From: Herbaspirillum sp. AP02
GTDB taxonomy: Bacteria; Pseudomonadota; Gammaproteobacteria; Burkholderiales; Burkholderiaceae_D
DNA length: 64,000 nucleotides
Direction: 5' to 3'
Assembly: GCF_015767275.1 (NCBI RefSeq)
Contig: NZ_JADWMY010000010.1
Coordinates: 1-64,000, forward strand
Shown: positions 26,292 through 34,920 of the stretch, in pieces
Layout: every line of letters starts with the position of its first letter
Position numbering within the stretch: the first letter of the stretch is position 1
Position numbers and translations under genes: made by a program
Notes under the pieces: generated by a model
The model's database searches: none
Seen by the model: the letters and a program-made list of their open reading frames with translations, nothing else
What the model was told of the DNA's origin: nothing

Positions 26292-28661
26292 ATGAACAAG
26301 CAAAGCGAACAATTCCTCAATACCCTGGTACAACCGCCCCAGGACTGGGCTACCGTGGGCAAGCCGCATCCGCATGAATCGGCCCTGCTGCACGTGACCG
26401 GCGAAGCCACCTACACCGACGACATCGTGGAACTGCAGGGGACCCTGCATGCGGCCCTGGGCCTGTCACAAAAGGCCCATGCCCGGGTACGTGCGATGGA
26501 CCTGGACAAGGTCAAGGCGGCCACCGGTGTGGTCGCAGTCTTCACCGCCACGGACATTCCGGGCGAGAACGAATGCGGCGCCATCATCCACGACGATCCG
26601 GTGCTGGCCGATGGGCTGGTGCAATACGTGGGTCAGCCGATGTTCATCGTGGTGGCCGACAGTCACGACCATGCGCGCCGCGCCGCGCGCCTGGCGGTGA
26701 TCGATTACGAAGAACTGCCGCCGGTCCTGACGCCACGCGCCGCCCATGCCGCGCAATCCTACGTACTGCCGCCGATGCACCTGTCGCGCGGCGAACCGGC
26801 GGTGGCCCTGGCGCTGGCGCCGCACAAGCTGCGCGGCCAGTTCGATGTGGGCGGACAGGAGCAGTTCTACCTGGAGGGGCAGATTTCCTATGCCCTCCCC
26901 AAGGAAGGGCGCGGCATGCACGTGTACTGCTCGACCCAGCACCCCAGCGAGATGCAGCACCATATCGCCACCGTATTGAAACTGGCCTCGCACGATGTGC
27001 TGGTGGAATGCCGGCGCATGGGCGGCGGCTTCGGCGGCAAGGAATCGCAATCGGCGCTGTGGGCCTGCGCCGCTGCCGTGGCGGCGGCGCGGCTGCGTCG
27101 TCCGGTCAAGCTGCGCGCCGACCGGGATGACGACATGATGGTCACCGGCAAGCGCCACTGCTTCGCCTACGACTACGAGATCGGCTATGACGACAGCGGA
27201 CGTATCCTGGCGGCCAAGATCGACATGATCTCGCGGGCCGGTTTTTCGGCCGACCTGTCCGGCCCGGTGGCCACGCGGGCGGTGTGCCACTTCGATAATG
27301 CCTACTACCTCTCGGACGTGGAAATCCACGCCATGTGCGGCAAGACCAACACCCAGTCCAACACCGCCTTCCGCGGCTTCGGCGGCCCCCAAGGGGCACT
27401 GGCCATCGAGTACATCCTCGACGAGATCGCCCGCAACCTGGGGCGTGATCCGCTGGAGATCCGCCGCAACAATTTCTACGGCCCCAGCGATGAAGAAGGT
27501 CCGGGGGCGCGCAACGTCACCCACTACGGGCAGAAGGTGGAGGACAACGTCATCCACGGCCTGGTGGACCAATTGGAAAAGAGCAGCCGCTACCAGGAAC
27601 GGCGGCGTGCGATTGCCGACTTCAATGCCAGCAATACGGTGCTGAAGAAAGGCCTGGCGCTGACGCCGGTGAAGTTCGGCATTTCCTTCAACGTGCCGCA
27701 CCTGAACCAGGCTGGTTCGCTGGTGCACGTCTATACCGATGGCTCGGTGCTGGTGAACCATGGCGGCACGGAGATGGGGCAAGGGCTCAATACCAAGGTG
27801 GCGCAGGTGGTCGCCAATGCGCTGGGCGTGCCGCTGGAGCAGGTGCGCTGCACCGCGACCGACACCAGCAAGATCGCCAATACCTCGGCCACCGCCGCCT
27901 CCACCGGCAGCGACCTCAACGGCAAGGCCGCGCAGGATGCGGCCCTGCAGATCCGCGAACGGCTGGCCCAGGTAGCGGCCCGGCATTTCGGCGTGGACGC
28001 ATCGGCCATCCGCTTTGCCGATGGCCTGGTGATGGCCGGCGAGCAATCGATCGCCTTCGTCGAACTGGTGATGCAGGCTTACCTGCAACGGGTGCAGCTG
28101 TGGTCCGATGGCTTCTATTCCACGCCCAAGGTGCATTGGGATGCCAAGCGCATGCATGGCCATCCCTTCTTCTACTTCGCCTATGCGGCGGCGGTGTCGG
28201 AAGTGGTGATCGATACCCTGACCGGGGAGTGGAAACTGCTGCAGGCCGACCTGCTGTACGACGCCGGAGAAAGCCTGAACCCGGCGCTGGACATCGGCCA
28301 GGTCGAGGGTGGCTTCATCCAGGGCATGGGCTGGCTGACCACCGAGGAACTGTGGTGGAACAAGGACGGCAAGCTGATGACGCACGCCCCCTCGACCTAC
28401 AAGATCCCGGCCATCTCGGATTGCCCGGAAGCCTTCCGCACCGAGCTGTATCGCAACAGCAATGTCTCCGACACCATCCACCGCTCCAAGGCGGTGGGCG
28501 AGCCGCCGCTGCTGCTGCCGTTCTCGGTGTTCCTGGCCATACGCGATGCGGTCTCGGCAGTGGGCGAGCATCGCATCAACCCGCCATTGCGCGCACCAGC
28601 CACCAGCGAGGCCATCCTCGATGCGGTCGATGCGGTCCGCGCGGCCGCAGCGGTGCAATAA
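26292..28661 (+). CDS. xdhB: Xanthine dehydrogenase large (molybdenum) subunit
   Basis: XdhB holds the molybdopterin cofactor and hydroxylates hypoxanthine and xanthine. The 789-residue protein has the conserved GGGFGGKESQ loop (near residue 246), the FRGFGGPQG segment with the substrate-binding Arg, and the C-terminal KAVGEPPLLL containing the catalytic Glu. The ATG at 26292 has AGGAGA 8 bases upstream and lies 44 bases after xdhA; longer upstream readings run through xdhA in another frame. Length is normal for the bacterial two-subunit form. Confidence 0.96.
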   Translation: MNKQSEQFLNTLVQPPQDWATVGKPHPHESALLHVTGEATYTDDIVELQGTLHAALGLSQKAHARVRAMDLDKVKAATGVVAVFTATDIPGENECGAIIHDDPVLADGLVQYVGQPMFIVVADSHDHARRAARLAVIDYEELPPVLTPRAAHAAQSYVLPPMHLSRGEPAVALALAPHKLRGQFDVGGQEQFYLEGQISYALPKEGRGMHVYCSTQHPSEMQHHIATVLKLASHDVLVECRRMGGGFGGKESQSALWACAAAVAAARLRRPVKLRADRDDDMMVTGKRHCFAYDYEIGYDDSGRILAAKIDMISRAGFSADLSGPVATRAVCHFDNAYYLSDVEIHAMCGKTNTQSNTAFRGFGGPQGALAIEYILDEIARNLGRDPLEIRRNNFYGPSDEEGPGARNVTHYGQKVEDNVIHGLVDQLEKSSRYQERRRAIADFNASNTVLKKGLALTPVKFGISFNVPHLNQAGSLVHVYTDGSVLVNHGGTEMGQGLNTKVAQVVANALGVPLEQVRCTATDTSKIANTSATAASTGSDLNGKAAQDAALQIRERLAQVAARHFGVDASAIRFADGLVMAGEQSIAFVELVMQAYLQRVQLWSDGFYSTPKVHWDAKRMHGHPFFYFAYAAAVSEVVIDTLTGEWKLLQADLLYDAGESLNPALDIGQVEGGFIQGMGWLTTEELWWNKDGKLMTHAPSTYKIPAISDCPEAFRTELYRNSNVSDTIHRSKAVGEPPLLLPFSVFLAIRDAVSAVGEHRINPPLRAPATSEAILDAVDAVRAAAAVQ

Positions 28662-28683
28662 GCCAGACCATCGGAGAGCGATC

Positions 28684-29748
28684 ATGACCACATGGCTAGC
28701 CGCCTTGCGCCGCATGCAGCAGAGCACCACACCGGCCGTGCTGGTGACGGTGGCGCAGATCCAGGGGTCAACCCCGCGTGAGCCTGGGGCGCGCATGCTC
28801 TACACCGCCGATGCACAGTTCGACACCATCGGCGGCGGCCACCTCGAATGGCGCGCCGCGCAGATTGCTCGCGCCATGCTGCAGGCCGATCCCGCCCGGC
28901 TGGATGGGCAACGGCGGCTGGAGCGCATCGCGCTGGGTCCCAGCCTGGGACAGTGCTGCGGTGGCGTGGTGTTTCTCTGTTTCGAACGGATAGCCAGCGA
29001 TGCCGAGGCATTGCGGCCGTGGCAGGAACTGGAGCAATCATGGACCCGTGGTAATGACCGGTGGCGGGCCTTGCCGCTGGACCATCCCGAGCCCATGCAA
29101 CTGCTGCAACCTGATGGCCCGCAGCACACGCTGCAGGACATGGCGCGTACAGCAAGCCAGACGCAGCTGGTGCGCGACCAGCAGGGCCGCCGCTGGCTGC
29201 TGGACCTGTGCCGTGCGCACCAGCCGCAGGTGGTGCTGTTCGGCGCCGGCCATGTGGGTGCCGCCATCGTCAAGGTCTTGTCCACGCTACCCTGCCGGGT
29301 GCTATGGGTGGATGAGCGGGAAGACATGTTCCCGCCCGGCTTGCCGGCGCAGATCACCACCGAAGCCACCGACGTGCCCAATGCCGCGGTCGACATGGCC
29401 GAGCCGGGTGCGTATTATCTCGTGATGACCCACAGCCACGCCCTCGACCAGCAACTGACCGAACGCATCCTGAAACGCGGGGATGCGGCCTGGTTCGGCC
29501 TGATCGGGTCGATCACCAAGCGCAGGCAGTTCGAACATCGTCTGGCCGAACGCGGTTTCAGTGCGCAGCAACTGGAACGCATCACCTGCCCCATCGGCAT
29601 TCCCGGCATCTACGGCAAGGAACCCGCCAGCATCGCCATCGCGGTGGTGGCCCAACTGATGCAGTTGTGGGAATTGCGATCCCGCCAGCCGGCCGCGCAA
29701 CGCTATCCCTCCTCCCTGGTGACACACGCTCTGGACGGCAGAGGCTGA
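28684..29748 (+). CDS. xdhC: XdhC, molybdenum cofactor insertion and sulfuration chaperone
   Basis: XdhC binds molybdopterin cofactor and delivers the sulfurated form to XdhB without becoming part of the final enzyme. The 354-residue protein has the N-terminal CoxI-like domain with TVAQIQGSTPREPGARM and IGGGHLEWRA. The C-terminal Rossmann-like domain has VVLFGAGHVGAAIVK and YLVMTHSHALDQQL. The start at 28684 has GGAGAGCG just before it. It lies 22 bases after xdhB. Length is slightly above the Rhodobacter protein's roughly 310 residues but within the family range. Confidence 0.94.
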   Translation: MTTWLAALRRMQQSTTPAVLVTVAQIQGSTPREPGARMLYTADAQFDTIGGGHLEWRAAQIARAMLQADPARLDGQRRLERIALGPSLGQCCGGVVFLCFERIASDAEALRPWQELEQSWTRGNDRWRALPLDHPEPMQLLQPDGPQHTLQDMARTASQTQLVRDQQGRRWLLDLCRAHQPQVVLFGAGHVGAAIVKVLSTLPCRVLWVDEREDMFPPGLPAQITTEATDVPNAAVDMAEPGAYYLVMTHSHALDQQLTERILKRGDAAWFGLIGSITKRRQFEHRLAERGFSAQQLERITCPIGIPGIYGKEPASIAIAVVAQLMQLWELRSRQPAAQRYPSSLVTHALDGRG

Positions 29749-29947
29749 AGGAACACCCTGCCGTCACCCTCCGGAAATCCGCGTCACCGGTCCCGCTCCA
29801 CACGCCAGACACGATCGGATTTCCCCATCGATTCCACCCTATCCCTGTACGGAAAGCATCTTCACGTCTGTGCCTTCCAGTATGATGAATATTGAATCGA
29901 CGGCCTGCGCCCAATCCGCGCCAGGCCGCCTGCAACGAGGAAATACC

Positions 29948-31246
29948 ATGAACCCATCCCTGCAAGCCTACCGCGCCAGCCTGCTGTACTTCAGCAACGA
30001 TCCCGCCTTCGACGAACACGCCACGCACTGGCACAGCGATGGCCTGCTGCTGGTCCAGGACGGCAAGATCCAGGCCGCCGGCGACTACGCCGCACTGGCC
30101 GCCAGCCTGCCAACTGGCACCGCCATCGAGGACCTGCGAGGCAAGATCCTCTGCCCCGGCTTCGTCGATACCCACGTCCACTATCCGCAGACCGACATCA
30201 TCGGTTCCCCCGCCCCGGGCCTGCTGCCCTGGCTGGAGAACTACACCTTCCCGGCGGAGCGTCGCTTCCAGCAGCCCGAGCATGCGGCCGAAGTGGCCGA
30301 CTTCTTCCTGAGCGAACTGCTGCGCAATGGCACCACCAGCGCGGCGGTGTATTGCACCGTGCATCCGCAGTCGGTGGATGCCTTCTTCAGCGCCAGCCAC
30401 GCGCGCAACCTGCGCATGGTGGCCGGCAAGTGCCTGATGGACCGCAATGCGCCCGACTTCCTGCGTGACACGGCCGAGAGCGGCGTACGCGAGAGCGAGG
30501 CGCTGATCCAGCGCTGGCACAACAAGGGACGCCAGCATTACGCCATCACCGTGCGTTTCGCACCGACGTCCACGCATGCGCAGATGAAGCTGGCCGGCGA
30601 ACTGGCGGCGCAGTATCCGGATACGTATATCCAGACCCACGTGGCCGAGAACACCGACGAAGTGAAGTGGGTCAAGGAGCTCTACCCGGATGCGCGCAGC
30701 TACCTGGACGTGTATGACGGCTACGGCCTCATGCGCCAGCGCGCCCTGTATGCGCACTGCATCTGGCTGGACGACCAGGACCGCGCGCGCATGGCGGCCA
30801 CGCAGTCGGCTGCGACCTTGTGTCCGACCTCCAACCTGTTCCTGGGCAGCGGCCTGTTCGACTTTGCCCGTGCCGATGCGGCAGGCGTACCGCTGTCGCT
30901 GGCCACCGACGTCGGCGGTGGTACCAGTTTCTCGATGCTGCAGACCATGAACGAGCTGTACAAGGTGGCCCGCATGGGCGGTACCTATCTGCCGGCGCAG
31001 CGCATGTTCTACCTCGCCACCCTGGGCGGTGCACGCGCCCTGCAACTGGAGGGGACCATCGGCAGCTTCACGCCGGGCTGCGACGCCGACTTCATCGTCC
31101 TTGATCCGCAGGCCACCCCCTTGCTGGCGCGCCGCAGTGCGACCACCGACAGCCTGGAAGAACAATTGTTCGCCCTGGCTATCCTGGGGGACGACCGCGC
31201 CATTGCCGCGACCTATTCGGCGGGAGTGAAGGTGCATCAGCGCTGA
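29948..31246 (+). CDS. guaD: Guanine deaminase
   Basis: GuaD converts guanine to xanthine and ammonia in the cytosol, feeding XdhAB. The 432-residue amidohydrolase has the metal motif PGFVDTHVHYPQTD (near residues 71-84), the segment HVAENTDEVKWV, HCIWLDDQDRARM and the catalytic Asp in LATDVGGGTSFS, all typical of bacterial GuaD. The start at 29948 has GAGGAA 8 bases upstream; an earlier ATG at 29870 would add an unlikely 26-residue tail. It lies 199 bases after xdhC and is the last gene of the purine island, closed by a strong terminator. Confidence 0.95.
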   Translation: MNPSLQAYRASLLYFSNDPAFDEHATHWHSDGLLLVQDGKIQAAGDYAALAASLPTGTAIEDLRGKILCPGFVDTHVHYPQTDIIGSPAPGLLPWLENYTFPAERRFQQPEHAAEVADFFLSELLRNGTTSAAVYCTVHPQSVDAFFSASHARNLRMVAGKCLMDRNAPDFLRDTAESGVRESEALIQRWHNKGRQHYAITVRFAPTSTHAQMKLAGELAAQYPDTYIQTHVAENTDEVKWVKELYPDARSYLDVYDGYGLMRQRALYAHCIWLDDQDRARMAATQSAATLCPTSNLFLGSGLFDFARADAAGVPLSLATDVGGGTSFSMLQTMNELYKVARMGGTYLPAQRMFYLATLGGARALQLEGTIGSFTPGCDADFIVLDPQATPLLARRSATTDSLEEQLFALAILGDDRAIAATYSAGVKVHQR

Positions 31247-31274
31247 TCGCTTCACATCAGGCCGCCATCATCTG

Positions 31275-31309
31275 GCCCGGCTTGCCCTTGCGGTGAGCCG
31301 GGCTTTTTT
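31275..31309 (+). terminator. Strong rho-independent terminator after guaD
   Basis: GCCCGGCT pairs with AGCCGGGC around a 13-base loop and is followed by six T residues. It lies 28 bases after the guaD stop and marks the right end of the purine island. Confidence 0.9.
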
Positions 31310-31385
31310 ACGTCTGCCTTTTTCTTTGTCTTTTTCCAACTTTTTCGTGACCACACGGACGCTGATTGATGGAGCATCCAAAGCT

Positions 31386-31454
31386 CAAATGTATCTACTG
31401 AGCAATATCATTTGAAATGTATAACCATTCGACTTATCAATTGATTTACATTTG
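31386..31454. promoter_or_regulatory. Cluster of AAATGTA half-sites before the Panacea gene
   Basis: CAAATGTA at 31386-31393 and its reverse complement TACATTTG at 31447-31454 flank CATTTGAAATG at 31409-31419, itself a perfect dyad continuing into AAATGTATA. This AT-rich 70-base stretch contrasts with its GC-rich surroundings. Antitoxins with an MqsA-like N-terminus usually repress their own promoter, so these may be its operators. That is inference. Confidence 0.45.
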
Positions 31455-31509
31455 TGGCCATACGACGTCTCTTCCTTCAGCAGGCTCTTCTCCTTCAATG
31501 GAGCTTCCA

Positions 31510-32493
31510 ATGGACAACAAGCTTTTCGATATCTGCCCCAACTGTGCCGGCGAAGGCAGGGTACAGGCCGTGAGTACGACCGAAATCCGTACGGTGAACA
31601 AGGAAGCCTTCGAGGTTCCGGTGAACTACTTCGCCTGCCAGCGCTGTGGCGAAAGTTTCCAGACGATGGAGATGGACGACAGCCTGGCCCTGGCGCGCGA
31701 TCTGTATCGCGACAAGCACGGGATGGTCCAGCCGGCGCAACTGACGACGTGGCGCAAGTCGCTCGGACTGTCCCAGGTCGAACTGGCGGCCGTACTCGGC
31801 TGGGGCGTGGCCACCGTCAGTCGCTACGAGAACGGCAAGCTGCAGTCCGATGCCCATGACAAGGCCATGCGTATGGCCATGATCTCGGCCGAAACCGCCA
31901 TGGAACTGGTGCGCACCGCCGCCGACCTGCCACCGCAGGTGCGTTCCCGCCTGCTGGCTGATCTCGAAAAGAAGGCCGCCGCCCAGGCGCTGGAAAAGGC
32001 CTTTCTGGCCAGCGTGCGTACTGCACCGGCCGAGGGAATCCACCTGGAGAAGCTGGGGCAACTGGTGCTGCTGCTGAGCGAACCGGAAGGCGTCTTCGTC
32101 ACGAAACTCAACAAGCTGCTGTTCTACAGCGACTTCAGTTTCTACAAACAACGAGGACGCAGCCTGTCCGGACTGGCCTATGAACGCCTGCCGTATGGGC
32201 CAGTGCCTTCGGCGTTCCGGCTGCTGTTCTCGCTGCTGGAACAACGTGGCCTGATTTGCCAGGTGGAAGTGAAGGTGGGCGTCATTGAGGGAACGCAGGT
32301 CCTGCCGCTGCTGGCGTCGGACCGGAACTGCTTCGATGAAGAGCAACTGGCCCTGCTCCTCGATATCAAGAAGCGCTTTGCCAGGATGACGGCCAACGAT
32401 ATCTCGGAAGCCTCCCATCGGGAACAGGCCTGGATCGCCACGCCGATGGGCATGACGATCGACTACCAGCACGCGGCCGCATTGAGCTTCTGA
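31510..32493 (+). CDS. MqsA-like zinc finger and HTH protein fused to a Panacea (DUF4065/SocA) domain
   Basis: The 327-residue protein has three parts. Residues 1-55 form a zinc ribbon with Cys9, Cys12, Cys43 and Cys46, as in MqsA/YgiT antitoxins. Residues 82-115 form an Xre-type helix-turn-helix (LSQVELAAVLGWGVATVSRYENG). Residues about 180-320 form a Panacea/DUF4065 domain, seen in TKLNKLLFYSDFSFYKQRG and GLAYERLPYGPVPSAF. Panacea proteins are known antitoxins that pair with many different toxins. Here no toxin gene is adjacent: upstream is the guaD terminator, downstream a convergent TetR gene ending 11 bases away. The start at 31510 has GGAG 6 bases upstream; starts at 31417 and 31498 are possible. 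Confidence 0.85.
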   Translation: MDNKLFDICPNCAGEGRVQAVSTTEIRTVNKEAFEVPVNYFACQRCGESFQTMEMDDSLALARDLYRDKHGMVQPAQLTTWRKSLGLSQVELAAVLGWGVATVSRYENGKLQSDAHDKAMRMAMISAETAMELVRTAADLPPQVRSRLLADLEKKAAAQALEKAFLASVRTAPAEGIHLEKLGQLVLLLSEPEGVFVTKLNKLLFYSDFSFYKQRGRSLSGLAYERLPYGPVPSAFRLLFSLLEQRGLICQVEVKVGVIEGTQVLPLLASDRNCFDEEQLALLLDIKKRFARMTANDISEASHREQAWIATPMGMTIDYQHAAALSF

Positions 32494-32503
32494 CCTACCC
32501 GCC

Positions 32504-33106
32504 TCAGCGCGGCTGGTACAGGTAGATGAATGCCTGCACCGCCCGTTCGGCCGATTCGCGCTGCTGTTGCGGCGTAATCTCGGTGACCACGTTGAGCACG
32601 CGCATCTCCATCCATTCCGCCTCCATCAAGCCCCGGAACTGCATGGCCGCGATCCACGGATCGCCGCCATGCAGCTTGCCCTCGTCCATCTTGACCTTCA
32701 GGAACTCGGCGATGCGGGTCCAGCCACGACGGGGGCCGCGCTCATAGAGCATGGGGCCCAGATCGGACTTGCCGGCGTAATACGACGCCAGCCGCTTGAC
32801 GGCGATGACCTCGGGTCGGAACACCACGCTCAAATAATGCGTCGCCAGACGCAATAAACCGGTTTTCAGATCGTCTTCGTTGCGTAAGGCCATGAACAGT
32901 TCTTCGAACTGGCACCCCACCTGTTTCATCATCACCTCCACGAAGATTTCTTCCTTGGAGTTGAAGTAGTTGTAGAGCGTGGCCTTGGAACCGCCGACCC
33001 GGGCCGAGATTTCCGCCATCGAGGCCGCTTCGAAACCGATTTCGTTGAACACCTCGGCAGCGATATCAATCATTGCCTGGCGGCGTTCTTCACTTTTCTT
33101 GCGCAT
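32504..33106 (-). CDS. TetR-family repressor divergent from an efflux operon
   Basis: This 200-residue repressor has the TetR DNA-binding domain at residues about 8-55 (AAEVFNEIGFEAASMAEISARVGGSKATLYNYFNSKEEIF) and a C-terminal ligand-binding helical domain resembling the AcrR-like C-terminal families. The start at 33106 has AGGAAA about 6 bases upstream; an ATG at 33241 would add 45 residues with no family likeness. It is transcribed away from the OMF-HlyD-MFS genes over a 255-base gap that contains a palindromic operator, so it very likely represses the pump until an inducing compound binds. Confidence 0.92.
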   Translation of the reverse strand: MRKKSEERRQAMIDIAAEVFNEIGFEAASMAEISARVGGSKATLYNYFNSKEEIFVEVMMKQVGCQFEELFMALRNEDDLKTGLLRLATHYLSVVFRPEVIAVKRLASYYAGKSDLGPMLYERGPRRGWTRIAEFLKVKMDEGKLHGGDPWIAAMQFRGLMEAEWMEMRVLNVVTEITPQQQRESAERAVQAFIYLYQPR

Positions 33107-33269
33107 GAATTTTCCTGTGGTGCCGGCCGTCATCGCGATGTTTGCTGCGGCCAATGTCGAATTATAGGCGGAGAAGCCATCCAAAGCCGCCAGATTCACA
33201 TCAATTGCCTGTCTAAATTCGCTGTTGCGGTATTGCCGCACAAAGGCGAGTAATTTCTCGCAATGAGTC

Positions 33270-33312
33270 TTGACTATTCATAAAATCAAATACTATACTG
33301 AACTGTACAGTT
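33270..33312 (+). promoter_or_regulatory. Promoter and perfect TetR-type operator of the efflux operon
   Basis: TTGACT at 33270-33275 and TATACT at 33294-33299 form a sigma-70 promoter with an 18-base spacer. The perfect 12-base palindrome AACTGTACAGTT at 33301-33312 begins one base after the -10 box and so covers the start site. A repressor bound there would block transcription of the pump genes, whose first ATG is 50 bases further on. Confidence 0.75.
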
Positions 33313-33361
33313 TTAAAACCAAACATTTCTGCTTCAGTTGTTCACTCCACACTCCACGAAC

Positions 33362-34915
33362 ATGAATAACAATTCATCTCTCCACGGTCAGCGTACGCCG
33401 TCGCCGCGACGTCCTCAGCGCTGGCGGCGGGCCGTGACGGCCTCGGCCGCCGTGCTGACGGCAACGCTCATGGCAGGCTGCGCCTCCTTCACCGATCTCG
33501 GTCCACGCGCCGAACCCAAACCCATCGCGCAGTATCAGGGCAGCCAGACGCTGGCGGCCACCGCTGTGCAGGCCGCCTGGCCCAGCGACCAGTGGTGGAA
33601 GGTCTATGGCGACGCGCAACTGGATGCGCTCATCACTGAAGGCCTGCAAGGCGCGCCCTCCATGGCCGTGGCCAAGGCGCGGCTGATGAAGGCGGAAGGT
33701 GCGGCCCAGCAGCAGGGTGCGGCGCTGTATCCGCAGATCAGCGCCAACGCCTCGCTGGACCGGATGAAGCAGTCCTATAACAATGGCGTGCCGCCCGATT
33801 TCGTCCCCAAGGGTTACAACAACGAAACCCGCACCACCCTGGACTTCAGCTACGAGATCGACTTCTGGGGCAAGAACCGCGCCGCGCTGGCGTCGGCCAC
33901 CTCGGAACTGGAAGCCAGCCGCGCCGATGCCGCCCAGGCCCGCATCACGCTGGCGACCTCGATTGCCTCGGCCTATGCCGACTTGGCCCAGCTCTATGCC
34001 CAGCGCGATACCAACGAAGCCGCCCTGAAGGTGCGGGTGGAAAGCCTGGATCTGTTCAACCAGCGTTTCAGCAATGGACTGGAAACCCGTGGTTCGGTCA
34101 AGCAGATGGAAGCGCGTCGCGCTATTGCCCAGGCCGACCTGAAGGCCACCGACGAATCCATCGGCCTGCAGCGCAACAAGCTGGCCGCGCTGCTGGGCGC
34201 CGGGCCGGATCGTGGCCTGCAACTGGTCCGCCCGCAGATCGACCTCTCCAAGCCCTTCGCCCTGCCGGCGCAACTGCCGGTGGAACTGCTGGGCCGCCGC
34301 CCCGACATCGTGGCCGCACGCCTGCGCGCCGAAGCCGCCGGCAAGCAGATCAAGGTGGCGCGCGCCGCCTTCTATCCCAACGTCAACCTGACGGCCTATT
34401 TCGGTTTCCAGTCGCTGGGCATCGACATGCTCACGCGCAGTGGCTCGGACATCGGCAGCTTCGGTCCGGCGATCTCGCTGCCGATCTTCAACGGCGGCCG
34501 CCTGCGGGGGCAGTTCCGCTCCGCCAGCGCCAGCTATGACGAAGCCGTGGCCAACTACGACCAGGCCGTCACCCAGGCCCTGCAGGACGTGGCCGACGTC
34601 GGTGTGAGCGAGAAGGCCCTGGCCGGACGCCTGGCCGACGTGCAGGCTGCCGCCGATGCGGCCGAGGAGGCCTACCGCATCGTCAGCAACCGTTACAACG
34701 GCGGCCTGGCCAACTACCTCGACGTACTCAATGCGCAGGACACGCTCATCAGCAACCTGCGCCAGCTTTCCGACCTGCGCTCGCGCATGTTCACCCTGGA
34801 TGTCGCGCTGGTGCGCGCCCTGGGCGGTGGCTACCGCGCCACCGACGACAGCAGCCGCCAGAACAGCGCCGACGCGCCCCACACCGATATGCCAAATACG
34901 CAAGCGAAAGGTTGA
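33362..34915 (+). CDS. NodT-family outer-membrane efflux lipoprotein
   Basis: This is the TolC/OprM-like exit channel of a tripartite pump. The 517-residue protein has a long signal region ending in the lipobox MAGC (Cys near residue 40), then two OEP repeats of long helices with short strands, for example TLDFSYEIDFWGKNRAAL and VANYDQAVTQALQDVADVG. The ending around YNGGLANYLDVLNAQDTL is typical of the family. It starts the unit and ends 5 bases before the membrane fusion gene. The ATG at 33362 is preferred over 33338 because the signal peptide then has normal proportions. No clear ribosome site was seen. Confidence 0.92.
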   Translation: MNNNSSLHGQRTPSPRRPQRWRRAVTASAAVLTATLMAGCASFTDLGPRAEPKPIAQYQGSQTLAATAVQAAWPSDQWWKVYGDAQLDALITEGLQGAPSMAVAKARLMKAEGAAQQQGAALYPQISANASLDRMKQSYNNGVPPDFVPKGYNNETRTTLDFSYEIDFWGKNRAALASATSELEASRADAAQARITLATSIASAYADLAQLYAQRDTNEAALKVRVESLDLFNQRFSNGLETRGSVKQMEARRAIAQADLKATDESIGLQRNKLAALLGAGPDRGLQLVRPQIDLSKPFALPAQLPVELLGRRPDIVAARLRAEAAGKQIKVARAAFYPNVNLTAYFGFQSLGIDMLTRSGSDIGSFGPAISLPIFNGGRLRGQFRSASASYDEAVANYDQAVTQALQDVADVGVSEKALAGRLADVQAAADAAEEAYRIVSNRYNGGLANYLDVLNAQDTLISNLRQLSDLRSRMFTLDVALVRALGGGYRATDDSSRQNSADAPHTDMPNTQAKG

Positions 34916-34920
34916 TCATC

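Noticed and set aside
31310-31509. A small toxin gene before the Panacea protein
   Set aside because: No reading with a start, ribosome site and sensible length was found on either strand in this gap.
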